From contig NZ_JAHVHV010000003.1 in NCBI RefSeq assembly GCF_019802085.1, positions 62,001 through 126,000 on the forward strand: a stretch of 64,000 nucleotides of DNA, read 5' to 3'. Source of the DNA: Ferrimonas balearica (GTDB lineage: Bacteria; Pseudomonadota; Gammaproteobacteria; Enterobacterales; Shewanellaceae). Each line of letters starts with the position of its first letter. Position 1 is the first letter of the stretch. The notes below the pieces were generated by a model that worked only from the letters and a program-made list of their open reading frames with translations, made no database searches and was not told where the DNA came from. Positions 1 through 9,668 of this stretch are shown piece by piece. A program made the position numbers and the translations under genes.

Positions 1-1331
1 GCACCGACGGCACTGACCGCATCGACACCGACGTCGCCGAAGAGATCGACGCCAACCTGGCCAGCATCCTGGCGGCCTTCGACGAGGGCCAGGGGGTGAT
101 CACCCAGCGCCGGGCCAGCATTCAGGCCCAGCTGGAGGCCAGCAGCGCCCTGGACAGCGCCCGGGCCACCCTGGCGGAGCTGCAAAACCGCATGGACGGC
201 CTGCACAGCCAGGTAGTGACCATCAGCAACCAGTCCGGTGACCAGGCCCAGCAGGCCCTCTCCGACAGCCGCAGCCGCACCCTGCTGGTGATGCTCATCT
301 CCATCCTGGTGGCCGCCAGCGTCGGCTGGTTCACCATCCGCGCCATCACCCGCCCCCTCAACCAGGTCAACGAGGCCCTGTCGGTGCTGGCCAAAGGCGA
401 CCTGACCCAGAAGCTGAGCTACCCCCATCGGGACGAGTTTGGCCGTTTAGTGGGCAACACCAACAAGCTGGTGGATAGCCTGCGTACCCTGATCCAGTCC
501 ATCATCGATCGCGCCAACCAGTTGGCCACCGCCGCCGAGGAGACCTCCGCGGTGACCGCCCAGACCACCTCCGGGATCCAGGAGCAGAAGAGCCAGGTGG
601 ACCAGGTGGCCAGCGCCACCACCGAGCTCTCCGCCTCCGCCACCCAGGTGGCCACCGGGGCCAGCGATGCCCTGGGGGAGATCAAGCTGGCGGACGACGA
701 AGCCAAGCAGGTGCAGGGGATCTCCGCCGAAAATGGCGCCACCATCCAGGCCCTGGCCAGCGAGGTGGAGCGGGCCAGCGGCGTGATCAACAAGCTGCAC
801 GAGGACAGCGCCGCCATCGGCGGGATCCTCGACGTGATCCGGGGCATCGCCGAGCAGACCAACCTGCTGGCATTGAACGCCGCCATCGAGGCAGCCCGGG
901 CCGGGGAGCAGGGCCGCGGCTTCGCCGTGGTAGCGGACGAGGTGCGCTCTTTGGCGTCCCGCACCCAGGACTCCACCGCGGAGATCCAGCAGATGATCGA
1001 GGTGCTGCAGCAGGGGGCCAAGGAGGCGGTTACCGTGATGGAGCAGGGCCAGAGTCAGGCCCGCCAGAGCGTGGCCAAGACCGAGGAGGCCAACCGCATG
1101 CTGGAGGCCATCGCCCAGGCGGTGGACCGGGTCTACACCGCCGGCAACCAGATCGCCCAGGCGGCCCAGGAGCAGGACCAGGTCTCCCAGACCATCTCCC
1201 AGCGCCTGGAGCAGATCGCCGGCATCGCCGAGGAGACCAGCTCCGGTGCAGTGCAGACCGCCACCTCCAGCCAGCAGGTGGCCCAGCTGGCCGAAGAGCT
1301 GCAGATGCAGGTGCGGGAGTTCCGGGTCTGA
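1..1331 (+). CDS. Methyl-accepting chemotaxis protein (5' end outside window)
   Basis: The reading frame is open to the left edge, so the periplasmic ligand domain and true start lie outside the window. What remains is the end of a sensory helix, a transmembrane segment ([18 protein letters not shown]), a HAMP domain ([20 protein letters not shown]) and a full cytoplasmic signalling domain with the highly conserved hairpin tip [19 protein letters not shown]. Such receptors relay ligand binding to CheA/CheW at the inner membrane. The ligand cannot be inferred. It ends just before a bidirectional terminator facing a convergent gene. Confidence 0.93.
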   Translation, partial: TDGTDRIDTDVAEEIDANLASILAAFDEGQGVITQRRASIQAQLEASSALDSARATLAELQNRMDGLHSQVVTISNQSGDQAQQALSDSRSRTLLVMLISILVAASVGWFTIRAITRPLNQVNEALSVLAKGDLTQKLSYPHRDEFGRLVGNTNKLVDSLRTLIQSIIDRANQLATAAEETSAVTAQTTSGIQEQKSQVDQVASATTELSASATQVATGASDALGEIKLADDEAKQVQGISAENGATIQALASEVERASGVINKLHEDSAAIGGILDVIRGIAEQTNLLALNAAIEAARAGEQGRGFAVVADEVRSLASRTQDSTAEIQQMIEVLQQGAKEAVTVMEQGQSQARQSVAKTEEANRMLEAIAQAVDRVYTAGNQIAQAAQEQDQVSQTISQRLEQIAGIAEETSSGAVQTATSSQQVAQLAEELQMQVREFRV

Positions 1332-1344
1332 GCCCGGCACCCCA

Positions 1345-1376
1345 ATAAAAAAGGCGGCCCACGGGCCGCCTTTTTT
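1345..1376. terminator. Bidirectional rho-independent terminator
   Basis: A GC-rich hairpin at 1353-1370 (GGCGGCCC, short loop, GGGCCGCC) is flanked by an A-run on the left and a T-run on the right. It can end both the chemotaxis receptor (plus) and the DUF3718 gene (minus). Confidence 0.85.
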
Positions 1377-1391
1377 GTTGAAGGGTGAAAC

Positions 1392-1787
1392 TCACTCGTT
1401 GGCGCGGGAGGTGATCTCCGCGGCAATGGCGCTGGCGCCGTGGCCCTGGCTCTCGGCCCACTGCAGCAGGGTCTGACCGTCCGCCTCGGCGGTGTTCAGG
1501 GTATTGCGAGGCAGCTGCTTGACCAGGAACACGCCCACGTCCTGGGCGTTGTTGATCATCGCGGTGCGGACCAGGCTGTTGCCGTTGCAGGTGACGCCGT
1601 CGTAGATGGCGCGCAGCTTCACGCGGGCGTCCTTGAGTTTCTTGCGAAGGCGGTTTTTCTCGTCGTTGATCACATAGTCACACATGCTGGCGACCAGCTG
1701 ATCGACGTTGGCCTGGGCGGCCGGGGTGTAGGACAAGCTGGCCACGGTGATTCCCGCCGCGACCAGCAAGGCTGAGATGCGCATCAT
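1392..1787 (-). CDS. DUF3718 family periplasmic protein
   Basis: A 131-residue protein with an N-terminal signal peptide ending near AAQA (about residue 26). The mature part contains CDYVINDEKNRLRKKLKDAR and IYDGVTCNGNSLVRTA, the pattern I associate with DUF3718 proteins of Shewanella-like bacteria, with two cysteines that could form a disulfide. Function is unknown. Two consecutive ATG codons follow the GGGAG ribosome site; the second (1784) has the better spacing. The gene is monocistronic and converges on the receptor gene. The family call is from memory of the pattern. Confidence 0.7.
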   Translation of the reverse strand: MMRISALLVAAGITVASLSYTPAAQANVDQLVASMCDYVINDEKNRLRKKLKDARVKLRAIYDGVTCNGNSLVRTAMINNAQDVGVFLVKQLPRNTLNTAEADGQTLLQWAESQGHGASAIAAEITSRANE

Positions 1788-1877
1788 TTTACTCCCTGTA
1801 GTTGAACTGCTGTTACAGACTTCTTTTGGGTCTGTTAACGGCTAGCTTATAACAGGCGGAAAAATAAAGGTATATCT

Positions 1878-2369
1878 TTAGCCGGCGGCACGATCCAGGG
1901 TGAGAAAAGTCATTGGATGGGGGTTGGCCTCATCGGCGGGCCGGTGCTCCCGCGCCACCTCACGCCAGCCCAGGTGGGCGTACTCGGGGAAGTGGGTGTC
2001 ACCGGCCACTTCCAGCGCCACCTCGGTGAGGTAGAGACGGTCGGCCCGGGGCAGCAGGGCCTGATAGAGCTGGCCCCCGCCGATGATCATCAGCTCCTCC
2101 ACGTCACCGGCGGCGGCCAGAGCCGCCTCGATGTCCGCCACCACGCTGACCCCCTCCGGGGCGTAGTCCGACTGACGACTGATGACGATGTTGTGGCGTC
2201 CGGGCAGAGGGCGGCCGATGGACTCGAAGGTGCGGCGGCCCATCACCACCGGCTTGCCCAGGGTCACGGCCTTGAAGTGCTTGAGATCCGCCGGCAGGTG
2301 CCAGGGCATCCGGTTGTCCATGCCGATAACCCGGTCTTGGGCCATGCAGGCGATCATGGCGATGCGCAT
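1878..2369 (-). CDS. folA: Dihydrofolate reductase
   Basis: Reduces dihydrofolate to tetrahydrofolate with NADPH in the cytoplasm. The N-terminus MRIAMIACMAQDRVIGMDN, followed by MPWHLPADL (active-site acidic Asp), VVMGRRTFESIGRPLPGR and IIGGGQLY, are standard DHFR signatures. I place the start at 2369: the upstream ATG at 2378 directly abuts the AAGGA ribosome site, which is too close, while 2369 is about nine bases away. Length (163 aa) is typical. No trimethoprim-resistance features are evident. Confidence 0.95.
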   Translation of the reverse strand: MRIAMIACMAQDRVIGMDNRMPWHLPADLKHFKAVTLGKPVVMGRRTFESIGRPLPGRHNIVISRQSDYAPEGVSVVADIEAALAAAGDVEELMIIGGGQLYQALLPRADRLYLTEVALEVAGDTHFPEYAHLGWREVAREHRPADEANPHPMTFLTLDRAAG

Positions 2370-2395
2370 CGCGGTCATTCCTTGTAATGGTTGGT

Positions 2396-2860
2396 CTAGA
2401 CGATGGAGCGATTACGGTAATACAGCAGGCTGGGCAGGGCCAGACCGACGCTGAGGGCACCGACGATGAACACCGTCTTGATGCCGTTGACCAGCACCTG
2501 CTCCATCAGCGGCTCACTGGCGCCCACGGCGCTCATCTCCACCAGGCCGATCACCGTGTTGAAGGCGTAACTGCCGGGGATCATCGGAATGATCGCCGCC
2601 ACCCCGTAAAGCTGCATGGGCGCCAGGGTGCGCCGGGCCCAGAGGGCGGTCACCCAGCCGATGCAGGCCGCGGCCACGAAGGTGGCCCACTCGATGGGGG
2701 CCCCCACCGCCATCAGGCTGCCCCGCACCGCAAAGCCCAGGGCCCCGGCCGCACCACAGCGCCACAAATAGCGCTGGGGCACATTGAACGCCATGGCGAA
2801 GCCCACCGCCGGTACGGCAGCGATCAGGGCGTTGGTCAGCAATAGGAGAAGTGCGCTCAT
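2396..2860 (-). CDS. ThrE-type exporter small subunit (YjjB-like, DUF3815)
   Basis: A hydrophobic 154-residue protein with four to five membrane segments, containing IIPMIPGSYAFNTVIGL and a C-terminal run of hydrophobic residues. It corresponds to the C-terminal half of ThrE-family threonine/serine exporters. Its ATG overlaps the stop of the upstream gene by ATGA, so the two are translationally coupled and probably form one transporter. In E. coli the homologous pair YjjP/YjjB has been linked to succinate export, so the substrate here is uncertain. Confidence 0.85.
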   Translation of the reverse strand: MSALLLLLTNALIAAVPAVGFAMAFNVPQRYLWRCGAAGALGFAVRGSLMAVGAPIEWATFVAAACIGWVTALWARRTLAPMQLYGVAAIIPMIPGSYAFNTVIGLVEMSAVGASEPLMEQVLVNGIKTVFIVGALSVGLALPSLLYYRNRSIV

Positions 2861-3621
2861 AGCCAGCCCAACCCGGTCAGTTGCATCGCCAGAGTGATGC
2901 CGATGGCGGCGGAGATGGTCATCAGGGTGGCCTGACCCCAGCGGGCGATGCCGACGTTGTAGTGGCCCTTCACCATGTCCGCCACGGCGTTGATCATGGG
3001 GAAGCCGGGCACCAGCATCAGCACGCAGGCGGCGGAGGCGATCTCCGGGGTTTGGGTCCACTCCACCAAACCGCCGATGCGGGTCACCAGGGTGGCGATA
3101 AAGGCGGTCACTGCCCAGTTGATCAGCACATTGAAGTGACGCCGGGCCAGGCTCTGGCGCACCACCATGCCCACTGAGGCGGCCAGGGCGGTAATGAGGC
3201 ACCCGGCCAGGTCGGCACCGAAGAAATGGGCAAAGGCGGCGCAGGAGGGACCGATGATGGCCACCACCGCCCAGCGGTTCCAGGTCCAGGGGGTGAGGCG
3301 CTTGAGCCGACGACTGGCGGCGGCCAGGTCGAGGATCCCCTTCTCCGACTGGACGCAGATCCGCTGGATCTCGCACACCATGTGCATGTTGAGGCCATGC
3401 TCCCGCAGGCGACGGGTGGTGGTGACGCAGCGGCCCTCGAACAGGGTGGTCATCACCAGGGCGTTGGCCGAGATGGAGAGCTCCACGCTGTCCATGCCAA
3501 AGGCCCGGCCCATGCGCTGGCCGATGTCCTCCACCAGGTCGCTCTCCGCCCCCCAGGCCAGCATCTGCTGGGCGGCTCGCACCGCCACCCGGGTGATCTC
3601 ATTCTGGGTTTGTACGTCCAT
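2857..3621 (-). CDS. ThrE-type exporter large subunit (YjjP-like, DUF1212)
   Basis: A 254-residue protein: a soluble N-terminal region of about 115 residues with SANALVMTTLFEGR, followed by several transmembrane helices including LMLVPGFPMINAVADMVKGH, a conserved pattern of the ThrE/DUF1212 family. It forms a two-gene unit with the following YjjB-like gene. Shine-Dalgarno is weak (GACCGAG before ATG). The transported amino or organic acid is not determined by sequence. Confidence 0.87.
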   Translation of the reverse strand: MDVQTQNEITRVAVRAAQQMLAWGAESDLVEDIGQRMGRAFGMDSVELSISANALVMTTLFEGRCVTTTRRLREHGLNMHMVCEIQRICVQSEKGILDLAAASRRLKRLTPWTWNRWAVVAIIGPSCAAFAHFFGADLAGCLITALAASVGMVVRQSLARRHFNVLINWAVTAFIATLVTRIGGLVEWTQTPEIASAACVLMLVPGFPMINAVADMVKGHYNVGIARWGQATLMTISAAIGITLAMQLTGLGWL

Positions 3622-3641
3622 CTCGGTCGATCATTGTGCTC

Positions 3642-3668
3642 AATAAAAGGGGGACCCCAAGGGTCCCC
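3642..3668 (-). terminator. Terminator of cgtA
   Basis: On the minus strand a GGGGACC/GGTCCCC hairpin (3650-3668) is followed by a CCTTTTATT tract, 20 bases after the cgtA stop codon. Confidence 0.8.
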
Positions 3669-3687
3669 GATATGGCGGTCAGGCCGC

Positions 3688-4959
<1,272 letters not shown>

Positions 4960-4980
4960 CTAAGTATACCTTCAGTACGC

Positions 4981-5006
4981 AAAAAGCCCCGCCAAAGCGG
5001 GGCTTT
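4981..5006 (-). terminator. Terminator of rplU-rpmA
   Basis: A 10-bp stem AAAGCCCCGC/GCGGGGCTTT with a CAAA loop, followed on the minus strand by TTTTTGCG, lies just after rpmA. It implies that cgtA needs its own promoter; a TATACT hexamer on the minus strand near 4966 could serve as its -10. Confidence 0.85.
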
Positions 5007-5025
5007 CTCATCCGGTCAGTCCGGC

Positions 5026-5283
5026 TTACTCGGCAACAATGCTCACAAATTTGCGGTTGTTCTTGCCTTTCACTTCGAACTTCACTTTGCCGTCGGCGGT
5101 GGCGAACAGGGTGTGGTCTTTACCAACACCTACGTTGTCACCGGCGTGGAACTTGGTGCCACGCTGACGAACGATGATGTTACCCGCCAGGACGGACTCG
5201 CCGCCGAAGCGCTTAACACCCAGACGTTTGCTTTCGGAATCGCGGCCGTTACGAGTAGAACCGCCAGCTTTTTTATGTGCCAT
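5026..5283 (-). CDS. rpmA: 50S ribosomal protein L27
   Basis: An 85-residue bL27. The sequence begins [20 protein letters not shown], the near-invariant L27 N-terminus that reaches the peptidyl-transferase centre, and contains [20 protein letters not shown]. Cotranscribed with rplU 17 bases upstream. No N-terminal extension of the kind cleaved in Firmicutes is present. Confidence 0.98.
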   Translation of the reverse strand: MAHKKAGGSTRNGRDSESKRLGVKRFGGESVLAGNIIVRQRGTKFHAGDNVGVGKDHTLFATADGKVKFEVKGKNNRKFVSIVAE

Positions 5284-5300
5284 CTCTCAGTGCTCCTCGA

Positions 5301-5612
5301 TTAAGCGTTGATGCCAGTGATCTTCACTTCAGTGAACCACTGACGGTGGCCCATCTGCTTGCGGTGGTGCTTACGGCGACGGAACTTCACGATCTTCACC
5401 TTGTCGGCACGACCGTGGCTCACCACTTCGGCTACCACTTTGCCACCATCTACCAGAGGGGCACCTACTTTGATCTCTTCACCGTCGGCGATCAGCAGAA
5501 CCTGGTCGAACTCGATGGTGGCACCGGTCTCTACGTCCAGCTTCTCCAGACGCAGGGTTTGGCCTTCGGCGACACGGTGTTGCTTACCGCCACTTTGGAA
5601 AACCGCGTACAT
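5301..5612 (-). CDS. rplU: 50S ribosomal protein L21
   Basis: A 103-residue bL21 (E. coli length 103). It starts [18 protein letters not shown] and contains [20 protein letters not shown], the basic rRNA-binding tail region. The reading frame is open further upstream, but the start at 5612 matches the family exactly. First gene of the rplU-rpmA operon, with a strong promoter at 5694-5722. Confidence 0.98.
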   Translation of the reverse strand: MYAVFQSGGKQHRVAEGQTLRLEKLDVETGATIEFDQVLLIADGEEIKVGAPLVDGGKVVAEVVSHGRADKVKIVKFRRRKHHRKQMGHRQWFTEVKITGINA

Positions 5613-5693
5613 AATAACTCCGCTATTGCACACGCTGTAACCGCCTCTGATGGGGGCCAGGGTGTGTCTAAAACTGTTTGACAATGGGCGCGC

Positions 5694-5722
5694 ATTCTAC
5701 GCCATGGACACTAAACAGGCAA
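5694..5722 (-). promoter_or_regulatory. Sigma-70 promoter of rplU-rpmA with GC-rich discriminator
   Basis: On the minus strand TTGCCT (5717-5722) and TAGAAT (5694-5699) are separated by 17 bases. The -10 is followed by GCGCGCCC, a GC-rich discriminator of the type found at stringently controlled ribosomal promoters. The predicted transcript start is near 5687, giving a leader of about 75 nt. Confidence 0.7.
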
Positions 5723-5876
5723 GGGCCCTTTGCAAAAAGATCGCGAGGAGGATCGGGATCACTTTAACTGGGGAGGAATTGCACTGTTAACCGGTCGGAT
5801 TTGCGGTAGAATTCTGCGCCGCCGTACCACAATAATAGTAGGCTTACGCCCTCAGAATCCAGACCTTGGGATCGAT

Positions 5877-6845
5877 ATGGACCTGAACGCCATCCGCGAC
5901 CTCGCCGACCACGACATGAAAATGGTCAACCAGATGATCTACGACCAGCTCCACTCCGACGTGGTGCTGATCAATCAGCTGTCCTTCTACATCATCAATG
6001 GCGGTGGCAAGCGGATGCGTCCCCTGCTGGCGGTGTTGGCCGCCCGTGCGGTGGATTACCAGGGGGAGGACCACGTCAAGCTGGCGGCGATCATCGAGTT
6101 CATCCACACCGCCACCCTGCTGCACGACGACGTGGTCGACGAGTCCACCATGCGCCGGGGCCGGGAAACCGCCAACGCCCTGTTCGGCAATCAGGCCAGC
6201 GTGCTGGTGGGGGACTTCCTCTACACCCGCTCCTTCCAGATGATGACCGAACTCAAGCGCCCCCGGGTGCTGGAGGACCTGGCGGACGCCACCAACGTGC
6301 TGGCGGAAGGGGAAGTGCTGCAGTTGATGAACTGCAACGACCCCAACACCACCGAAGAGAGCTACATGCAGGTGATCTACTGCAAGACCGCTCGCCTGTT
6401 TGAAGCCGCCACCCACCTGGCGGCGGTGATCGCCGATCAGAGCCCCGAGGTGTGCGACGCCCTCTCCGATTACGGCCGCTACCTGGGCACCGCCTTCCAG
6501 CTGGTGGACGACGTCCTGGACTACACCGCCGACGCCGAGGAGCTGGGCAAGAACCTGGGGGACGACCTGGCCGAGGGCAAACCCACCCTGCCCCTGATCC
6601 ACGCCATCGCCAACGCTCCCAAGGCCCAGAGCCAGCAGATCCGCTCCGCCATCGAGAACGGGGGCTGTGACGAGGTGGACGAGGTGGTGGCCACCCTGAA
6701 CCAGGTGGGCTCACTGGAGTACACCATGGCCCGTGCCGTTGAGGAGGCCGACAAGGCCATCGCCGCCCTGGATGCCCTGCCGGACACCCCGTTCCGCCAG
6801 GCCCTGGCCTCCCTGGCCCGTATTGCCGTCGACCGCCGCAACTGA
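5877..6845 (+). CDS. ispB: Octaprenyl diphosphate synthase
   Basis: Elongates isopentenyl units to the C40 side chain of ubiquinone and menaquinone. A trans-prenyltransferase of 322 residues (E. coli 323) with GGGKRMRPLL, the first aspartate-rich motif LLHDDVVDES and the second QLVDDVLDYTAD. Start at 5877 (MDLNAIRDLADHDMKMVN) follows family alignment; the 49 upstream in-frame residues look non-coding. Divergent from rplU, as in E. coli. It ends at a strong bidirectional terminator shared with mdh. Confidence 0.95.
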   Translation: MDLNAIRDLADHDMKMVNQMIYDQLHSDVVLINQLSFYIINGGGKRMRPLLAVLAARAVDYQGEDHVKLAAIIEFIHTATLLHDDVVDESTMRRGRETANALFGNQASVLVGDFLYTRSFQMMTELKRPRVLEDLADATNVLAEGEVLQLMNCNDPNTTEESYMQVIYCKTARLFEAATHLAAVIADQSPEVCDALSDYGRYLGTAFQLVDDVLDYTADAEELGKNLGDDLAEGKPTLPLIHAIANAPKAQSQQIRSAIENGGCDEVDEVVATLNQVGSLEYTMARAVEEADKAIAALDALPDTPFRQALASLARIAVDRRN

Positions 6846-6864
6846 GCGGCGACGTTCGACCAAC

Positions 6865-6892
6865 AAAAAAGCGCCCCGAGGGGCGCTTTTTT
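6865..6892. terminator. Bidirectional terminator between ispB and mdh
   Basis: Hairpin GCGCCCCGAGGGGCGC (6871-6886) with a TTTTTT tail on the plus strand and an AAAAAA tract before it, which gives a U-tract for mdh on the minus strand. Confidence 0.92.
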
Positions 6893-6905
6893 CGTTCCGG
6901 CTGGC

Positions 6906-7844
6906 TCAGCCGTTGACGAAGGCTTCGCCCTTGCTGATGTCGCCGCTCAGGGTCTCCAGCATGCCGTCCAGGGCCTGCTTCTCGAAGTCGCTCAGGTTGC
7001 CGTAGGGCAGGATGCTCTCCACACCGTTGACCCCCAGGGCCACCGGCTGGGCGAAGAAACGGGTGTGCTCGCCGGCGCCTTCCACGTAGGCGCACTCGAC
7101 GACGCCCTTCTCGCCCTTGAGGGCACGTACCACGGACAGACCAAAGCGGCAGGCGGCCTGAGCCATGGAAAGGGTGGCGCTGCCGCCACCGGCCTTGGCT
7201 TCCACCACTTCGGTGCCGGCGTTCTGAATGCGGTGGGTCAGGCTGGCGATCTCCTCATCGGTAAAGGACACGCCTTCAACCTGGGACAGCAGCGGCAGGA
7301 TGGTCACGCCACTGTGGCCACCGATGACGTTGAGCTTCACCTCATCCGGGCTCAGGCCCTTGGCTTCGGCGATAAAGGTCTCGGAGCGGATCACGTCCAG
7401 AGTGGTGACACCGAACAGCTTGTTCTTGTCGTAGACGCCGGCGTTTTTCAGGACTTCGGCGGCGATGGCCACGGTGGTGTTCACCGGGTTGGTGATCACG
7501 CCGATGCAGGCGGTGGGGGCCACTTCAGCCACTTTGCCCACCAGGTTGCGGATGATGCCGGCGTTGACGTTGAACAGATCGGCGCGGTCCATGCCCGGCT
7601 TACGAGCCACACCGGCGGAGATCAGCACCAGATCGGCGCCTTCCAGGGCCGGGGTCGGATCCTCACCGGCGTACCCTTTGGCGTTGACCGCCGTGGGGAT
7701 GTGGCTGATGTCCACGGCCACACCCGGGGTCACCGGAGCGATATCATAGAGGGCCAGATCGCTGCCCTTGGGCAGGTTGAGCTTCAACAACAGGGCCAGA
7801 GCCTGGCCAATGCCACCAGCGGCGCCAAGTACTGCAACTTTCAT
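6906..7844 (-). CDS. mdh: NAD-dependent malate dehydrogenase
   Basis: Interconverts malate and oxaloacetate in the TCA cycle. 312 residues, the E. coli Mdh length. Visible: Rossmann motif [27 protein letters not shown] (substrate-loop arginines), ITNPVNTT and the catalytic-histidine motif [12 protein letters not shown]. The start is at 7844 because GGAG, the ribosome site, overlaps the alternative upstream ATG at 7856. Divergent from argR, the conserved gammaproteobacterial arrangement. Confidence 0.97.
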   Translation of the reverse strand: MKVAVLGAAGGIGQALALLLKLNLPKGSDLALYDIAPVTPGVAVDISHIPTAVNAKGYAGEDPTPALEGADLVLISAGVARKPGMDRADLFNVNAGIIRNLVGKVAEVAPTACIGVITNPVNTTVAIAAEVLKNAGVYDKNKLFGVTTLDVIRSETFIAEAKGLSPDEVKLNVIGGHSGVTILPLLSQVEGVSFTDEEIASLTHRIQNAGTEVVEAKAGGGSATLSMAQAACRFGLSVVRALKGEKGVVECAYVEGAGEHTRFFAQPVALGVNGVESILPYGNLSDFEKQALDGMLETLSGDISKGEAFVNG

Positions 7845-7997
7845 CTTGTTCTCCATCTTTCCTTTGATGTGACTTGGATCATCTTTTCAACTGGCGCCCA
7901 CGATACCCAAAGCACACTCCGATGGCAATGCGACCTAAGGCGGTTCTTTTGACCCCTGGCACAGTCGCCCATGAGTCGTTCTGACCGGCCCGGGATT

Positions 7998-8036
7998 GAT
8001 GAATTTTTATTCTCGCATTGTGAATATGACTTGCTT
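7998..8036 (+). promoter_or_regulatory. Tandem ARG boxes (ArgR operator) upstream of argR
   Basis: Box 1 at 7998-8015 contains TGAATTTTTATTC, matching the TGAAT-N4-ATTCA consensus with one mismatch. Box 2 at 8019-8036 has a perfect left half TGAAT (8021-8025) and a degenerate right half. The TGAAT halves are 21 bp apart, so two 18-bp boxes are separated by 3 bp, the arrangement bound by one ArgR hexamer in E. coli. It lies 57-95 bp before argR, consistent with autoregulation. Confidence 0.75.
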
Positions 8037-8092
8037 TTTAAGCAGCTCTTATTCAAAGTGGCCCTGTCAAAAGGCATAAACGATTACGATAA

Positions 8093-8563
8093 ATGAGAAA
8101 CGCCAACGCACAGGAAGAGCTGGTCCGCGCCTTCAAGTCTTTGCTCAAAGAGGAAAGGTTCGGATCTCAGGGGGAGATCGTCGCCGCACTGCAGGCGGCC
8201 GGCTTCAGCAACATCAACCAGTCCAAGGTGTCACGGATGCTGAGCAAGTTCGGCGCCGTGCGGACCCGCAACGCCAAGCAGGAGATGGTTTACTGCCTGC
8301 CGGCGGAATTGGGTGTGCCCACCGCGAACGCCCAGCTGCGCAACCTGGTGCTGGACGTGGACAACAACGGCGCCATGATCGTGGTGCGCACCAGCCCCGG
8401 TGCCGCCCAGCTGATCGCCCGTCTGCTGGACTCCATGGGCAAGGCGGAGGGGATCCTCGGCACCATCGCCGGTGACGACACCATCTTTATCGCCCCCAGC
8501 CGCATCGAGGCGATGCCCCAGACCCAGGAGATGGTCAAGGAGCTGTTCAACTACCACGAGTAG
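8093..8563 (+). CDS. argR: Arginine repressor
   Basis: A 156-residue hexameric repressor/activator of arginine biosynthesis and catabolism. The N-terminal winged helix includes [15 protein letters not shown] and [17 protein letters not shown]. The C-terminal oligomerisation and arginine-binding domain contains [17 protein letters not shown] and [12 protein letters not shown], with the aspartate pair that contacts arginine. Divergent from mdh. Arginine catabolic genes (astC-A-D) occur elsewhere in this window and may be among its targets, though no complete ARG box was found before astC. Confidence 0.97.
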   Translation: MRNANAQEELVRAFKSLLKEERFGSQGEIVAALQAAGFSNINQSKVSRMLSKFGAVRTRNAKQEMVYCLPAELGVPTANAQLRNLVLDVDNNGAMIVVRTSPGAAQLIARLLDSMGKAEGILGTIAGDDTIFIAPSRIEAMPQTQEMVKELFNYHE

Positions 8564-8581
8564 TGGCTCGCCCCAGAACGC

Positions 8582-8609
8582 AAAACGCCCGGCCTAGGCC
8601 GGGCGTTTT
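8582..8609. terminator. Terminator between argR and DyP peroxidase gene
   Basis: A 20-base perfect palindrome (8586-8605: CGCCCGGCC/GGCCGGGCG around TA) with AAAA on the left and TTTT on the right. It serves both convergent genes. Confidence 0.85.
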
Positions 8610-8621
8610 CATGTCGAGGTC

Positions 8622-9542
8622 TCAGAGGCCGGCGGCCTGCTCGAGAAAATCGATGGAGGGGGCGAAGAACGCCGCCCCGCTGACCGCCTGGGTGTACTTG
8701 AGCAGGTGGTCGAAATGCTCCCCCTCGCCCATCACCATGGATTCCAGCTGGGCAGTGAAGTTTCTGGGGGTGGCGCAGCAGGCGATAAAGAACAGCCCCT
8801 GCTCCTGCATGTTGCCGTAGGGCATGCTCTGACGCAGCAGCTCCATGCTGTTGCCGTCGCTGTCCTTGAGGTTGACCCGCTTGATGTGGGCGAAGGGCGG
8901 CTTGTCCTCCCGCTTGTACTCCACGTTGTCCACCTTGGTACGACCGATGGTGTCCTCCTGGGTCTTGAGGGACTGACGCTCCCACAGGCCCATGTTGTGG
9001 ACGTAGCGCTGGGTGTGCACATAGCTGCCACCGGTGAAGGCCGGATCCTCGCTGCCCACCAGGGCCACCTGCCGGCGGTGGGCGCCGGTGGGGTTTTCGG
9101 TGCCATCCACAAAGCCGGTCAGATCGCGGCTGTCCAGGTAGCGGAAGCTGCGCACCTCCTCCACCAGCTCCGCCAGACCGGTCAGGCGACGGCACACCTC
9201 CATGGCCGCCACGTGGTTGATGTCCAGGCGGTCACTGCGCAGGTGGATAAAGAGATCCACCGGCTGGCTGGGGGCAATGCGGTCCTCCTGCTCGAACTGC
9301 GGGAAGGGCGCCAGCTCGGCGGGCCGCCCTTGGGGGTAGAGGGTGTCCCAGTAGTTGGCGCCGATGGCGATAAAGCCGTTGAAGGCGGAATCGGCATTGC
9401 GATCCGCCGAGGTCTGCAGCCAGGACGCCAGACCGGCCAGCACCCTGGGCAGGGTGGCCTCGGCGCCCTCACTGGCGTTGAACATCAAATAGAGTCCGTG
9501 CAGGTTCCCCTCGGCACAGATCCCTCCCTGCTCCCTGGGCAT
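8622..9542 (-). CDS. DyP-type heme peroxidase (TyrA-like)
   Basis: A 306-residue protein of the dye-decolorizing peroxidase family, closely resembling Shewanella TyrA as I recall it. GFVDGTENPTG holds the catalytic Asp of the GxxDG motif, and SYVHTQRYVHNM contains the region around the proximal heme histidine. It uses hydrogen peroxide to oxidise organic substrates; the physiological substrate is unknown. No signal peptide, so likely cytoplasmic. Start at 9542 (MPREQGGICAEGN) because AAGGAAGG lies six bases upstream; longer in-frame starts exist. Confidence 0.9.
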   Translation of the reverse strand: MPREQGGICAEGNLHGLYLMFNASEGAEATLPRVLAGLASWLQTSADRNADSAFNGFIAIGANYWDTLYPQGRPAELAPFPQFEQEDRIAPSQPVDLFIHLRSDRLDINHVAAMEVCRRLTGLAELVEEVRSFRYLDSRDLTGFVDGTENPTGAHRRQVALVGSEDPAFTGGSYVHTQRYVHNMGLWERQSLKTQEDTIGRTKVDNVEYKREDKPPFAHIKRVNLKDSDGNSMELLRQSMPYGNMQEQGLFFIACCATPRNFTAQLESMVMGEGEHFDHLLKYTQAVSGAAFFAPSIDFLEQAAGL

Positions 9543-9668
9543 GCATCCTTCCTTGTGGGTCATTTTGGTTGACATGGTTACCGCCGACAACAATACAACA
9601 GTCTCACAGTCTGCGCAGCATCCGGCAAACTGGCAAGGTACTCAGGATAAAAGCTTGATTTACGCCAA

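Noticed and set aside
1801-1840. Hairpin ACAGAC/GTCTGT before the DUF3718 gene
   Set aside because: Six base pairs, no U-tract, no repeat elsewhere; not enough to call a terminator or operator.
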